From NCBI RefSeq assembly GCF_963678635.1, contig NC_087069.1, forward strand, positions 35,071,959-35,135,958: DNA of 64,000 nucleotides, given 5' to 3'. Shown here one piece after another: positions 10,946-21,187 of this stretch. The position numbers and the translations under genes were made by a program. Numbering within the stretch: the stretch's first letter is position 1; each line of letters starts with the position of its first letter. Under the pieces are notes generated by a model. It ran no database searches, was not told the DNA's origin, and saw only the letters and a list, made by a program, of their open reading frames with translations. This DNA comes from Symsagittifera roscoffensis (Eukaryota > Xenacoelomorpha > Acoela > Convolutidae).

Positions 10946-11600
10946 TTTGATCAACCCACGCTAAGATGCAGTTGAAATACCATCTACAATTTAAAAAAGA
11001 TCTTAACTGTTCTCAAATCAAGCATTATTTTTTTCGATGTCTTGACCAAAAACAATGTGAGCGACTTTTTTCAAATGCTCGAGCAAAATAACCACTAGAA
11101 AATAGGTAATATTTGAGCGGTTTGAGCGATTTTTTTAGACAATTACGCTCAAAATCTTGCTTCAAAATGAGCGGTTTGAGCGGTTTTTGAACGGTTTTTC
11201 TAAAAAAACCGCTCAAAAGCCGCGCCAGATTTGAGCGGTTTGAGCGGTTTTTTTAGACATTTACGCTCAAAATCTTGCTTCAAAATGAGCGGTTTGAGCG
11301 GTTTTTGAACGGTTTCTCCAAAAACACCGCTCAAAAACCGCGCAAGATTTGAACGGTTTTGAGCGGTTTATCTAAAAAAACCGCTCAAAAACCGCTCAAA
11401 AACCGCGCAAGATTTGAGCGGTTTGTGAGCGGTTTTTTTAGATAAACCGCTCAAAACCGTTCAAATCTTGCGCGGTTTTTGAGCGTTTTTTTTTGATAAA
11501 ACCGTTCAAAAACAGCTCAAACCGCTCATTTTGAAGCAAGATTTTGAGCGTAATTGTCTAAAAAAACCGCTCAAACCGCTCAAATCTTGCTTCAAATTAG

Positions 11601-14600
11601 GTGAAAAATCTCGACTCGGGTATTGCTCTTTTGCCTTTATCGGAAGTTTTTGCACGATTTGCATTACATTTGCGAGAAATAAGCAAGACTTTGAATTCTA
11701 CTACAAAATATTCGTGAATTGTTTTGCTGTGTTTATAATTTTCGATGTGTAGCAAATACTCAGCAAAATCTCATAGCAAGGATTGCTGGATTAAGTTTCT
11801 CCTAAGGCGAACGAAATTATGAGAATGCATGCAAAAGCAACTGTAAGGAATATACATCAGTTTTGAAAAACTTCAGACTTATAGTTTGAAAAACAAAATG
11901 TGTAAATCGATTGAAAATTTTCCTGCTAATTAACCTTTACATAAAAATTTACTGACAAAAAATAAACAATTGCAAATTCAGATTTTTGCTCGAAATGTAA
12001 AAATTTTATGTAATCTATGGACTTTCTTCGTGATTGAGGAAATGCAAATCTTGCAAGGATCTTACAAGATGCCTTCAAAGTTTGCATTCTCGAAACGATC
12101 AACACAAAGAAGTATATTTCGAGGTTCGAAGATATTATTGTCACTTCAGTTTTCGGTCTGTGTGTAAAATGTTTAGTCGAAAAATTTTATCTTGCAGGAT
12201 TTATCCAAGAATTTCAGTCCTTCGCAAAAGGTGCAAGAAGATATCATTTCAACTACGCTGTCTTGTCCATACTATATTTGAGACTCAGTTTGTTCTCACA
12301 AAAAAAAACTATAAAAATTGCGAAACTTCAGTGTAAAGTATTATCTATAAATCTTTCTTTTTTTATACGGTAAGCTACTCTACAATTTTTCGAAAAATAG
12401 ACAGTTTTTTTTTAAATTAATTTTTAGGCATAAGCTTTCTAGCTAAAGGAAAAATTTTAATTTTTACTAACTTTGAGTGAAAATTTTGTAAAGCACGATC
12501 TAATAGTTGTCCATTGCTTGGCATCTGCCACGGGGGAAGATGCCACAGTGTATCAGGTAATTTTAAAAATTAAATCAGGTGAACTGTTAAATTACTCTGC
12601 GATAAGCCTATTATAGAAACACACTTACTTTTTGCATAAACCATTGTCCTAAAAAACCCAATAAGGAAAGTATTGCCTAGTTCTCACAAGCGGTTGATAT
12701 TTTAACGCAAAAACAATTAAATAATCTTATAACTAATTTGCTTGATTGAAAAACGTATCAGCTCAAATACTTTTTTTGGTTCCTGCTAGAAACTATTATA
12801 AAAAGAATTTGTTACTCAACACGCATAAAAATCATTTTGTTTTGAGGATTATAGTATTTGAGAATTGTACAATCTGAAAAACCTTTTGATGGAAGATCAA
12901 CCACATTCGTATTGTTAAGTAATTTAATTTATTCGGAAGAAGATAAGCCTAATTAAGACCTCTTTAAGGGTTTCCCCCTTATGGTATCAAGTTTTTTTTG
13001 GCATCCCATATGAAGAACTAATTCAACGATCAAGCACATTTGAGTTTTTTACCTAGTAATCAATCTCCAGACTTTTGCAAAATGGGGTAAGTAGCTGAAG
13101 AGATCACCTAAACTTTTATCGGTATGAAGAAATCATGCTAGAATGATCAATGGCCGGTGGTGCAAACTGGAAGTCCAAACCCAATAATTGAATTGTCAAC
13201 AAAAACTTCCAAGTAAAAACCGTCGGCAAGCTCTCCGAAGTTTTGCAGAGCATTATTGATTTTTCTGTCTTTCAATTTTTAGTTTTTCGTTATGTTTTGC
13301 TCAGCACCTGCTGTTTTATCCCGACCACTTAAACTCGGGAGGATTTGTATTCGAGTGCGTTTTAGTTTTTTTTCATTGATTTTTCATTTCCACGCAAAAT
13401 TAGTTACCACATATAATCGTCGGAAAGAATTCCTCTATTAAAACTTTTCGAAAAAAGCCTCAACGGAGAGACAAACCTGCTAAAATCTTTTGATTTTCCG
13501 TCTAATTTCGTGCATGTCTTTATTATAGAATTGAGATGTAAAAGCTGAAGATTTTAGCGCCTTCTTGACACCATATCATTCAAAAACTATTGTTGTCCTG
13601 AGCTCAAATTTGAAAAGATATTTTACCTGTGATCAATTTTGTAAAGTTATGGGTGTTTAAAGATTGCCATTTTGGTCAATTTGGACAACTAATGTGCTTT
13701 ATATTTCGCACTATTAACGCGTAAGCAAAGATTTAATCCGTCATAGAACTAGTTCCAAATTGGTTCAAGAAAGCTTATCTGTCTTAATTGATTTGTTAAA
13801 AAGAGCAAAATTTATCACTTTGTACTTAATATGACGTGTCGGGGATGTTTTTACAAAAAATCTTGAATTTTTTTGAAAAAAATTCCAATTTTTATTATTA
13901 CATTTGATTTGTTCATGTTATTACTGCTCCATAGACCTCAAAAAGCAGTCGGAACATTCAGGGCTTTGCCCTGATAAGAGTAGTCTTGTTGTATTTGTTG
14001 TCGAACCTTTTGTGTTAATTGCTCAGCAATCAGCTGTCGTTGTTTTTCTTTGAATTGGTCTCTTTACTCTAAATTGAACTAAAATGTCTCGGTGTTATTG
14101 AATTAGCTCTTGCGTGCGTAGCATCAATAGACATGAATGAGTATAAGGCTGAAGTTAAGGCTGGGATATGATTTTTTGACAGGTTACATTTTCGTCGAAA
14201 CATTATCTGGTCGAATAAATTCAGACACCTACATTAATCTTATGAAAGACGCTGCCATCCATTTAAGGAGAGACATTCTACCCGATGGTGGAGCATGTTG
14301 AGTTCCAGGATGTATGATGGTCTGCAACCGAAAAACATATAAGAACGGGAAGAAAGAGTTTTTGAAGCCGTAGACCACTTGAACTCGAATCTTTCTGAAT
14401 ATGTTAAAACTCAATTCTCATCGTTGCATCGTCGTTTCTTATCATGTGTTACGAGAAATGGAAATAAAGTTTCTTACTGACTTTTTTTGAACATTTCTGA
14501 AGTGGTACGAAAAAATTTGGCACACATTTGTTTTGAATTGATGAAAATACAGGTATTAAGATGGTACGAAAAAATGTGACGCACAGCGTAAGTCTTAACC

Positions 14601-14822
14601 AGGGTAATAACATACCCTAAACAAACTAAGGGCCTCCACAAGCACATAACTGGCACGACAAAAAACGACTATGATTAAAAACTGTTTCTGGAAACAGAAA
14701 AATTGGTTTAAAAATGGAATCTTTTCAGGTATAATCATATAATCAGGGTCAGACTTAGGGGGTGTGTAGTAAATTTCATTTTTTAAAATTCTCGTTAAAA
14801 TTCACTTTCAACATCTTTTTGT
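11601..14822. other. HPS1 intron 3, no gene seen
   Basis: AT-rich intronic sequence. The only structure I found is a ~107-bp segment at 13581-13687 that recurs in inverted orientation at 62408-62518. The frames at 11926-12336 overlap on both strands and lack recognisable motifs. Confidence 0.5.
13581..13687 (+). repeat. dispersed repeat, copy A
   Basis: Contains TGTTGTCCTGAGCTCAAATT, GAAAAGATATTTTACCTGTG and TGGGTGTTTAAAGATTGCCA. The reverse complement of the same string of motifs is found near 62408-62518 with a few substitutions. This points to a dispersed repeat family of unknown class; the full boundaries are not visible. Confidence 0.65.
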
Positions 14823-14884
14823 CTAACTAAGATCTCAATTGAAATTTTTGGCGCTAACTAAGATCTCAATTGAAATTTTTGGCG
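14823..14884 (+). repeat. 31-bp perfect tandem duplication
   Basis: CTAACTAAGATCTCAATTGA plus 11 more bases, repeated exactly once (14823-14853, 14854-14884). It lies about 105 bp upstream of an HPS1 exon acceptor. The two units are identical, so it is recent. Confidence 0.95.
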
Positions 14885-14989
14885 CTTTTCCAGATCAAAG
14901 ATGAAATTACAATTTAGACTACTGAAGCATTTGAAAGCAAGTATTTTTACGCGGCTCTTTAAAATTTCGACTTTTTCAATGTTATCAAG

Positions 14990-15163
14990 GTATGCAGCAG
15001 ACACACGAGGAGATTGCGAATGCCTTTGCGGAGGAAGACAACAACTGGAAAGAGATGCAGCACTTCTGGAGCAACTGTGTCAGTCGGGGTCTGGCCAAGT
15101 ACCTGTCCAGAGTCACCACCCAGTTCGGGGAGAAACTCAGTCATCCCGTCAGCGACGAACTGG
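14990..15163 (+). CDS. HPS1: HPS1 homologue, exon 4 of 8
   Basis: A 174-nt exon. The acceptor ttatcaag at 14989 adds GT to the leftover G of exon 3 (Gly), and the frame then reads MQQTHEEIANAFAEEDNNWK to EKLSHPVSDEL. The donor is CTGG|gtgagc, leaving one base. The helix-rich, charged sequence with W-K-E-M-Q-H-F-W fits the region between longin domains 2 and 3 of HPS1 (human [20 protein letters not shown] region). The acceptor is weak in pyrimidines close to the AG, but phase and protein continuity support it. Confidence 0.85.
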
Positions 15164-16058
15164 GTGAGCAGGCTTCCCGTTTTTCTAGCGCCACGAAGAA
15201 GAGGTGGAATCGGGCCTAAATTTCGAGGTCCGAATCCAGCCCGAACCCGTTGTTTAAAAAAAGACAGGCCTGAAAAATTAACGACAAAAAAACGGGCCCG
15301 ACTTGGATCGAATTTTCAATTGATTAACTCAATTATATTGTTTTCCAACTACCCAACAGCAAATTCATTTTGTTTGCTAGAAATCGAGAGGTTGCAGAGA
15401 GGATCGATTCCCGTGGTGTGCTCGTTTTTTGTGGCTAGATAGCAAAGTTTTACAAATTTAACTTTTTCCTTCTGATTACGATTAGGCCCGAAAACAGCCC
15501 GAAAGATATGTATTTCCAAGAAAATTAGGCCAGCCAGAAAAGACCGCAACCGAACCCGTTTTGTTCCACTTTTGGCCTATAGGGAGGGGAGGAAGAACGG
15601 GTGGGAGTGATCGTGAGGGGGTTAAGGGGGTGTCATTTTTGTTGGTACGATACCATTGATGATATTCACTCAAGAACACTGTTGATAAGGTTTATAGGAG
15701 CTGGTGTCCATGAACTGATGTTTTTTTTGTTGTAATTTTGTAAAATTTCAGAAGAAACGAAGAAAAAGAATTTGGTTTATTTTAAATATCGGTTTAAGAA
15801 ACATTTTGGATCAAGTTAACATCCCGCACCCCAGATCCAGACTAAGTTAGAATCTTCAACCCCAGCAACTAGCACCCTCAAAAAACAACACATGACGTTG
15901 TACAGAGACGCCTTAAAACAGACATAATTAGTCCCAGGTCGATCTCCCAGACTGGGTCCCGGTTTTTTAAGATGAATGATTAAGTGTTGGATGAAGTTCT
16001 AACTATGCTGGAAACAAATTAAGTTATTAGTTTGTAATGTAAGTGTTTACTGCTCCAG
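15164..16058. other. HPS1 intron 4, no gene seen
   Basis: An 895-bp intron, gtgagc to ctccag. It contains several GCCCGAA/GGCCCGA-type words at about 15220-15560 (CCAGCCCGAACCCG, AGGCCCGAAAACAGCCCGAAAG) that may be an old repeat, and G-rich sequence near 15590-15630. The frame 15014-15442 overlaps the exon out of frame. Confidence 0.5.
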
Positions 16059-16206
16059 AGAGTGCCCTGGAAAACTACCAGAACTGCCTGAAGAGGCTGT
16101 ACGAAAAAGTGTTCCTGGGCTCTACTTTCGGTATGCCCAATGTTAAGCCAGATGACTTCAGGGACTTCTGTGCCCAGATATCACACAACTTCATGACCAG
16201 GGTCAG
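16059..16206 (+). CDS. HPS1: HPS1 homologue, exon 5 of 8
   Basis: A 148-nt exon between tgctccag and the donor GTCAG|gtcagt. The first two bases complete a Glu codon with the previous G. It encodes SALENYQNCLKRLYEKVFLG to FCAQISHNFMTRV and leaves two bases. Human HPS1 has a corresponding helical stretch ([20 protein letters not shown]) with the same C-x-x-L-K-R-x-x-x-x-x-Y pattern, one of the better visible matches to the family. Confidence 0.9.
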
Positions 16207-16466
16207 GTCAGTTCAATATATTTGCAGAGGTTCTCAAGTAAGAACAAAAATTTTGTTTCCGATGTATGTATTCTGTGGAATGTTATAACCATTATAATAA
16301 TATCACTTCAGATATGCTATGCATCTCACATTCAAGGTCAACGTCTAGAATCAGAATGGATTTCAATGCTAAGAATATACGTATTCAACGCACAAAATCC
16401 ACTAATGTTCACTTAGATTATACTTTGATTTTTCACATATACACTTAGATTTTTCAATGTTTCCAG

Positions 16467-16640
16467 GACTGAGCATGGATCCAGAAAAGACTTCCACAAC
16501 TTCATCCAGGGTCGCATGGCCGGATTCAAGGTCATTCTGAACTCATTTCCAATCACACATCCAGGACTAATTCACTTCATACACGTGAATAGAGCGACCA
16601 ATCAGATTACAGCACCCAGACTTACAGAGGAGAAAAATAG
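16467..16640 (+). CDS. HPS1: HPS1 homologue, exon 6 of 8 (start of longin domain 3)
   Basis: A 174-nt exon from tttccag to AATAG|gttagg, phase 2 at both ends. It encodes EHGSRKDFHNFIQGRMAGFK, then HPGLIHFIHVNRATNQITAP. This is the clearest family signature: human HPS1 has PGLVHFIYVDRTTGQMVAP at the start of the third longin domain, preceded by a similar W-K-D-F-L-L helix. The intron that follows is 19.7 kb and contains the LTR element. Confidence 0.95.
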
Positions 16641-17059
16641 GTTAGGTAACTGGCGAAGAACTAGTAGTATCAGAAGAAGCACAATTGTGCATCACTAACG
16701 CTCTGGATAGCTTCCCATGTCTTAGTGAAATTCAAAATGTCATTAAAATCTTGCAAGAAACGTGTTGGCCAAAAAATTTATCCCATTTAAAAATCTTAAA
16801 ATAAAATAGGATCTTGCAAGATCTTGATGTCCACTATACTCCGGGTTCAAATTGAGGATGCCTTAAAAGCAGATCTCTGAAAATTGTGGGATTCTAAAAC
16901 AGTTTCAAAGAAAATCACAGAATTTGGTGCTGAAAATCAACTATGAATTGTTGACTCAAACGTCCGCCTCTCAGTCGACAAGTCGGTGGTCTGAAACCAC
17001 ATTGATTCGTTGTTTTTGTTTGCAATTGAGTCAACAACGTCCAGCCCAAAAAAACAACA
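16641..17059. other. left flank of HPS1 intron 6
   Basis: Intronic sequence between the exon 6 donor and the LTR element. I see no feature except two ATCTTGCAAGA-type words (near 16747 and 16812). The frame at 16924-17238 runs into the LTR and is not a gene. Confidence 0.5.
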
Positions 17060-17063
17060 AAAA
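17060..17063. repeat. target-site duplication, left (AAAA)
   Basis: Four A residues precede the TG of the left LTR and match four A residues after the CA of the right LTR. They lie in an A-rich stretch, so the exact length (4 or 5) is uncertain. Ty3/gypsy elements usually make 4-6 bp duplications. Confidence 0.6.
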
Positions 17064-17473
17064 TGAGTTAGGACCGATGTGGTTAACTCATAGAGTAATT
17101 TCGGATAGGGTACACCGTCTGCTCGTCACGCTATCTTATTTTCGGCCGGATAGATTCGTGCAACTTCTTAGTCTAATACCGATCCTAATCTTACTCTTAT
17201 ACTATCTAGTCTCAGGTTGTTTAACTAGTCTCTGCTAGGCTCAATAGATCTAGGGTATACTGGTTTATTGCGGCTACTGAAGTTCTCTTGGAGAGGCAAC
17301 TAATTTCTAAGTTAAATTCAAATCTCTCTGGTGCTGAAATTACAAGTAATTTCAGCACTTACAAATAAGTGGGTTGTTAGTTAGATGGATCATGATTGGT
17401 TAATATTAAATGCTTTACAGTGGTAAAATATCTAATTTTTCCAATCAAAAAATATAGTTTAGATCAGGTTCCA
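17064..17473 (-). repeat. 3' LTR of the element
   Basis: 410 bp, from TGAGTTAGGACCGATGTGG to GTTTAGATCAGGTTCCA on the plus strand. It aligns without gaps to the right LTR with about 9 substitutions (98% identity). It contains a perfect 13-bp hairpin at 17331-17358. The sequence just inside it (17474 on) reads CCCATCCGGG on the plus strand. A short purine run GGATGGG therefore abuts the LTR on the element's strand, a weak polypurine-tract candidate. Confidence 0.95.
17331..17358. promoter_or_regulatory. perfect LTR-internal hairpin
   Basis: GTGCTGAAATTAC, AA, GTAATTTCAGCAC: two 13-nt arms with a 2-nt spacer. It is unchanged in the other LTR although substitutions lie on both sides. It could be a protein-binding palindrome or an RNA stem in R/U5; that role is inference. 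Confidence 0.7.
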
Positions 17474-19093
17474 CCCATCCGGGTTTTACAGAGTTTTTTA
17501 GAATTATCTTTCTGCAATTCAAAGGATGAATGATGGACGCTGGTATTTGGCGAACATCGTACTCTTGTCCGGTTTCTCTTGTTAGAGAAGTTCCAGGACG
17601 CTGGAGTGAGGGGCATCAATCGTTGTGTCTTCTTGTGACAACGATGGTGTTTCCCAATGAAATCAATTTGATTTCAGAATGGTTTGCTATGACGGGTTTT
17701 TCTGTTTTATGTAGAGAACTTCTTTTGTGTTCGACCTCGTCTGGGAATGGCGTGGAGATTGTGCGTGGAGGGGATGCCTTGTATCTCGGATCTGTACGTA
17801 TACTTGAACATCGAGGTGGTCATTGGTCTAGTTCAATGAAGTCCTTTTCTAGGAAGTGAAGTCGTACTCTAAATCCTTTGAGTTTGTGATTGTGGACGGC
17901 ATATCGGTTTGTGGTTGGCCATTCTTTTTTAAGTGTAGTGGGGTCATTTTGTCTTTGGATGTTCGTCTTTGTTGTTGTGTGCTAATCTATATACTGCAAA
18001 GTATAGTTTACATTTTATAAAATTTTTATTAGTTCAGTGTTTTAATTATGATTTTGGTTAGTTGTTTTCACAAAAGCATTTTGTTTTAGTTCGGTTATTT
18101 TGAAGAGTTACTCACCCTTGAGTACCTCTTATTAAAAATAGAAGTGTGGTCACAAAGCGTGGATGTAGCGCGGTGGGTTAGGCCGGCTATAGAGCATGCT
18201 CAGGACGTCCTCTCTGGTGGGTTAGGCCAGGAGTGGGATTATGAGTTCGTGCGGTTTCTGTGAGAGGTCCTGTTATGTGATAACGTTTTATATTGGGTTT
18301 ATGGTGGTTTTTCTTATGTTTCGTTGGTTGTGTCCTTTTTTCAAAAATCGAATTGTTTTTGTTATGGGTTTGTCTTTCGACTTTTTTGTGTTTTATTATT
18401 TCTTTTTTAGACTTTATAATAGTCTTCAAAAGAATAAATTATCCAGTTTTAAACTGGGTTAATCCGGTTTGGGTACCGTTGGTTTTCTTTTCTTAGTCAT
18501 GCTGTTATTCTATGATTTGTGGTGTTTAGTAAGCTGCATTGGTTAGTTTTGTTTAGGATATAATTCCTTTCCAACCGGGTTAAAGGAAAGTTTGAAATTG
18601 TTATCGTGTGTTAGAGTTGTTGAGTGTGAAAACTTGAAACTGAAATTCATTATTTAAACAATTCTTCGTGGGCGAGCTGTGCGAGTTTGGATAGAATTCT
18701 TGTGCGAGTGAATGAAAATATCAAAAGGTTAGTACTGCATTTTCATTTTATCAATTTACTACAGAGAATTTTAATTTTACAGCTAGTTTTGGGGAGAATT
18801 TAAATTACAAATTTTCATTTTTTATGAAATTTACTGCTTTTGGGGAAACAATTTATAAATTAATTTACTACATTTGGTATAAATTTTATCAGTTTATCTT
18901 GTGGAAAATATTAGTGAAGTGAAGAATTTTAACAAGTTTTTTTTTTTGCTTTTTTGTTTCTTCAGATGATCCTGGTATGAAGACTAAAGATTTAAATGAA
19001 ACATGAGTAAAGAATGGTTAGTATTTATTTTAAACTTATTAGTGAAAAATATGTATAAAGTATACTTACCTGTTAGTCGTCGGGGAAAACCTG
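17474..19093 (-). other. long 3' non-coding region of the element
   Basis: About 1.6 kb between the last gene and the 3' LTR, unusually long for an LTR element. A minus-strand frame at 18187-18429 is Lys/His/Asn/Thr-rich without motifs. GTGGGTTAGGCC occurs twice (near 18172 and 18217). A further gene cannot be excluded, because this copy is frameshifted elsewhere. Confidence 0.5.
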
Positions 19094-19804
19094 TTAGTCG
19101 TTGTGGATGAATTCTAATATAGGGATTTCTATAGGTTGGATAAATTCATGTGGGATAAGGAAGGGTCTGGATTCTTCTGCGTTAAAGGTCTTCGTGATGG
19201 GAGAAAACATATACCTTTGGGTTATGGTATCATAATTGCGGAAGATGCCGTGAAGATTAGTATCTTTGATGCAATATGTGAAATTTAGAAAAAATGGTGA
19301 AGTGTATTTAGAGTTAAGAAACTGAAAACGGTGGTGTGGTTGTCTTGATGGAGTGTGTAGATCAAAATGATTTTGTATGAAGCGATAATATGTATATGTG
19401 TGGGTTTGTTTAGTGCGTAACATAATGTCGTGTGAGCAGTGCAAATCGCGTTCATGTGGTGCAAGGAAGTGGAAGGTTAGTGAAAATAATTGAAATTTTT
19501 CTTTAAAACTTTCGTAAGCTTGCATGTCGGTTAGTGCTTCAGAAATGATCTGATCAAATTTTCGATCAATTATATTGAGTAAAAATATATATGGTGTTTT
19601 GATGAAAAATTTTTCTGTTAGTTGTGGGTTAGCGAAGCGATCATCATCTAAAAATTGGTCTTGGTTAGTTCGGATGATGTTATAATCGTAATATTCTAGC
19701 GTAAATTCGTTCGCTCGGGGTGCAGTGAATGTTTTTAGTGATTTTTTAAATACTATATAAGTAAATTGTCTATGTGTTAGTGGTGTGGTGAGTCGATACA
19801 GCAT
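19094..19804 (-). pseudogene. post-env accessory gene, C-terminal domain (unrecognised)
   Basis: A 236-codon frame with balanced, globular composition rich in Phe, Tyr, His and Thr (for example NEFTLEYYDYNIIRTNQDQF, RKFDQIISEALTDMQAYESF) and no transmembrane segment. I do not recognise the family. It follows, with one frame change near 19800, a Ser/Pro-rich frame that starts at 20571, so the two are best read as one broken gene of about 490 codons. It is the last gene before the long 3' non-coding region. A gene after env is rare in invertebrate LTR elements. By analogy with complex retroviruses it might be an accessory or regulatory protein, but nothing in the sequence shows the function. 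Confidence 0.6.
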
Positions 19805-20571
19805 ATCTTGATTTTTTCTATATCGTTATGAGTATTTGATAATGGTAGGCAAAGGGGATTAGTAAAATGATAATATGATGTCCTATGAAGTGTAGGCATT
19901 AAAACATGTTCATCTACAAAACTACGTGTGTCGTTAGTGTCATGAAGGGTATTTAAAGTAAATTGTGGAAATGAAGGTAAGGTGATTGCTAGAAAAACTT
20001 TCGTGTTAGTGTGATGTGGATGATTAATATATTCACGGGCTGTTCCTGGTTTGGTTGGGAATGGATGGTTTGGGAATTTTCTTTCAAAAGTGCGATAAGC
20101 TCTATTAGTGCTATTTAATGATTCGGTGGATGTGGATGATTGTGCTAATGATGCAGAATAAGCTGAAGAGGGTGTAGGGGTAGGTGGGTTTGAGGATTCT
20201 ATTGTGGAAGAAATCTGATTTATAGTGGGGGTGCTAGGGTGTAATAGTTGTTGTTGTAGGGTGATAAAATTATCGAGCTCTTGGGAGATTTGGGGAATAT
20301 CTGGAGAATTGGATGATCGGTCTGAATGAAATGAAGAGTAGGTTGGGGTGACTTGTGAAGCATAAGAGGGTGTAGAAATGGATGGGAGTGGGTTATTTGG
20401 TGGGATTGGTTGAAAAGGGGGTTTTGAAAAAACTCAGGAGTTGGTTTGAAAATTATGGGATGGAGATGGTTCGGAGTCTGCAAATTCATCAAGGGTTTCT
20501 ATATTAGGGTTATTGAGTTGCGAAATGGAGCATAAAACTGAAATATTTGAATTTGTGTCTGAATTCATCAT
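19777..20571 (-). pseudogene. post-env accessory gene, N-terminal Ser/Pro-rich part
   Basis: A frame opening MMNSDTNSNISVL shortly after the env tail. It is interrupted by one TGA (20434-20436) and otherwise open to 19777. The first ~130 residues are Ser/Pro/Thr/Asn-rich and look disordered. A more structured part follows (REYINHPHHTNTKVFLAITL), leading toward the downstream frame. A single-base length change near 19800 would connect the two. There is no signal peptide and no membrane segment. Out-of-frame alternatives (20220-20492) are proline-rich shadows. Confidence 0.5.
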
Positions 20572-20583
20572 GATGTTATATTA

Positions 20584-20778
20584 CTAGTTGGGAAATCGGG
20601 TGGCGGGAAAGCAAAAAGTGGAATTATTGTAATTGGAGTGTTGAGGTTGGTTGGATGGGAATTCGAGCGGTGTAGGGATCCAAGTTGTCGGCTCATCGTG
20701 GGCTAAAAAAATTATTAATTTGAGTCTGAAAAGCAGTGGTATGGGGTTGTTCGATAATTTGTTCATATGTATTTTCAT
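20584..20778 (-). pseudogene. env cytoplasmic tail, shifted frame
   Basis: After a frame change in the run near 20700, a frame continues with LAHDEPTTWIPTPLEF and ends in FPATRFPN. It is polar and proline-rich, as expected of a cytoplasmic tail. It ends 12 bp before the start of the post-env gene. Only the segment below about 20700 is thought to be real. Confidence 0.35.
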
Positions 20779-21172
20779 CTTGTGAATGATGTGTCATTAT
20801 ATGTTGTATGGGACTTTGTGATATGTTTGGTCTAAAATTTGGATTATGTGTTATTGCTAAATTTCGGAAATTTCGTGGGACTAGGGATAATGGATGGTTA
20901 TGTGGTAGCGGTGGTAACTGTGGTGCTGTAGGCGTTACCTCTATATTATTATGTTCTTCGTCGTACGTGTTCTGTCTTGTCGCTATTTTTGTATTGTATT
21001 CTTTTTTTTGTGCGTCTAAAAGAATTTTGTTTATTGATGATGAAAAAATTCCAAAAAATCCTGCAAATAGTATGCGTGCTACACTTGCTTGTCTATTTAC
21101 TTGTGTGTGTATAGCGCATGTGTTATAGATTCCTTTTAAAAGTGAAAAAAGAAATCCTTTAAAGTTGAACAT
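20693..21172 (-). pseudogene. env membrane anchor and tail
   Basis: A 159-codon frame, in the same frame as the preceding env part and separated from it by one TAA (21188-21190). Residues 1-15 are hydrophobic, and a transmembrane segment (ARILFAGFFGIFSSSINKI) lies at about residues 33-51, followed by basic residues. A long Pro/Thr/Asn-rich tail follows (PTAPQLPPLPHNHP). The order ectodomain, anchor, tail is that of a type I fusion glycoprotein. The stop would separate the anchor from the ectodomain, so this copy could not make an anchored protein without readthrough. Confidence 0.6.
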
Positions 21173-21187
21173 TGCGTATAAAATAGT

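Larger units (their letters stand above)
8541..11600. repeat. tandem duplication (~1.41 kb period) of an inverted-repeat-rich block
   Basis: Two head-to-tail copies, about 8590-10000 and 10010-11410. Matching landmarks are offset by 1409-1423 bp (TTTTCAGCAAGATTTGAGCG at 8601 and 10024; the CATGACTGAAAAAAAG segment at about 9398 and 10807). Each copy has three parts. There are clusters of GAGCGGTTTGAGCGG facing CCGCTCAAAAACCGCTC, so long hairpins can form. There is an AT-rich middle with a palindrome. There is also a run of TACAATTTCCATTTATGAAAAAATG units. Outer GAGCGG clusters continue to 11590. The frames at 9617-9808 and 11025-11216 are the same repeat read twice, not genes. Confidence 0.85.

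Noticed and set aside
9617-11752. ORFs reading KTVQKPLKPLILKQDFERNCLKKPLKPLK
   Set aside because: Translations of the GAGCGGTTT/AAACCGCTC repeat in both orientations; duplicated with the 1.4-kb block.
16924-17238. Plus-strand ORF ending in LILLLYYLVSGCLTSLC, repeated at 35149-35529
   Set aside because: The shared end is LTR sequence, antisense to the element; upstream parts are unrelated flank and leader.
20220-20492. 90-codon His/Pro-rich minus-strand ORF
   Set aside because: It overlaps the post-env gene in another frame. The frame from 20571 continues through with only one stop and better composition.
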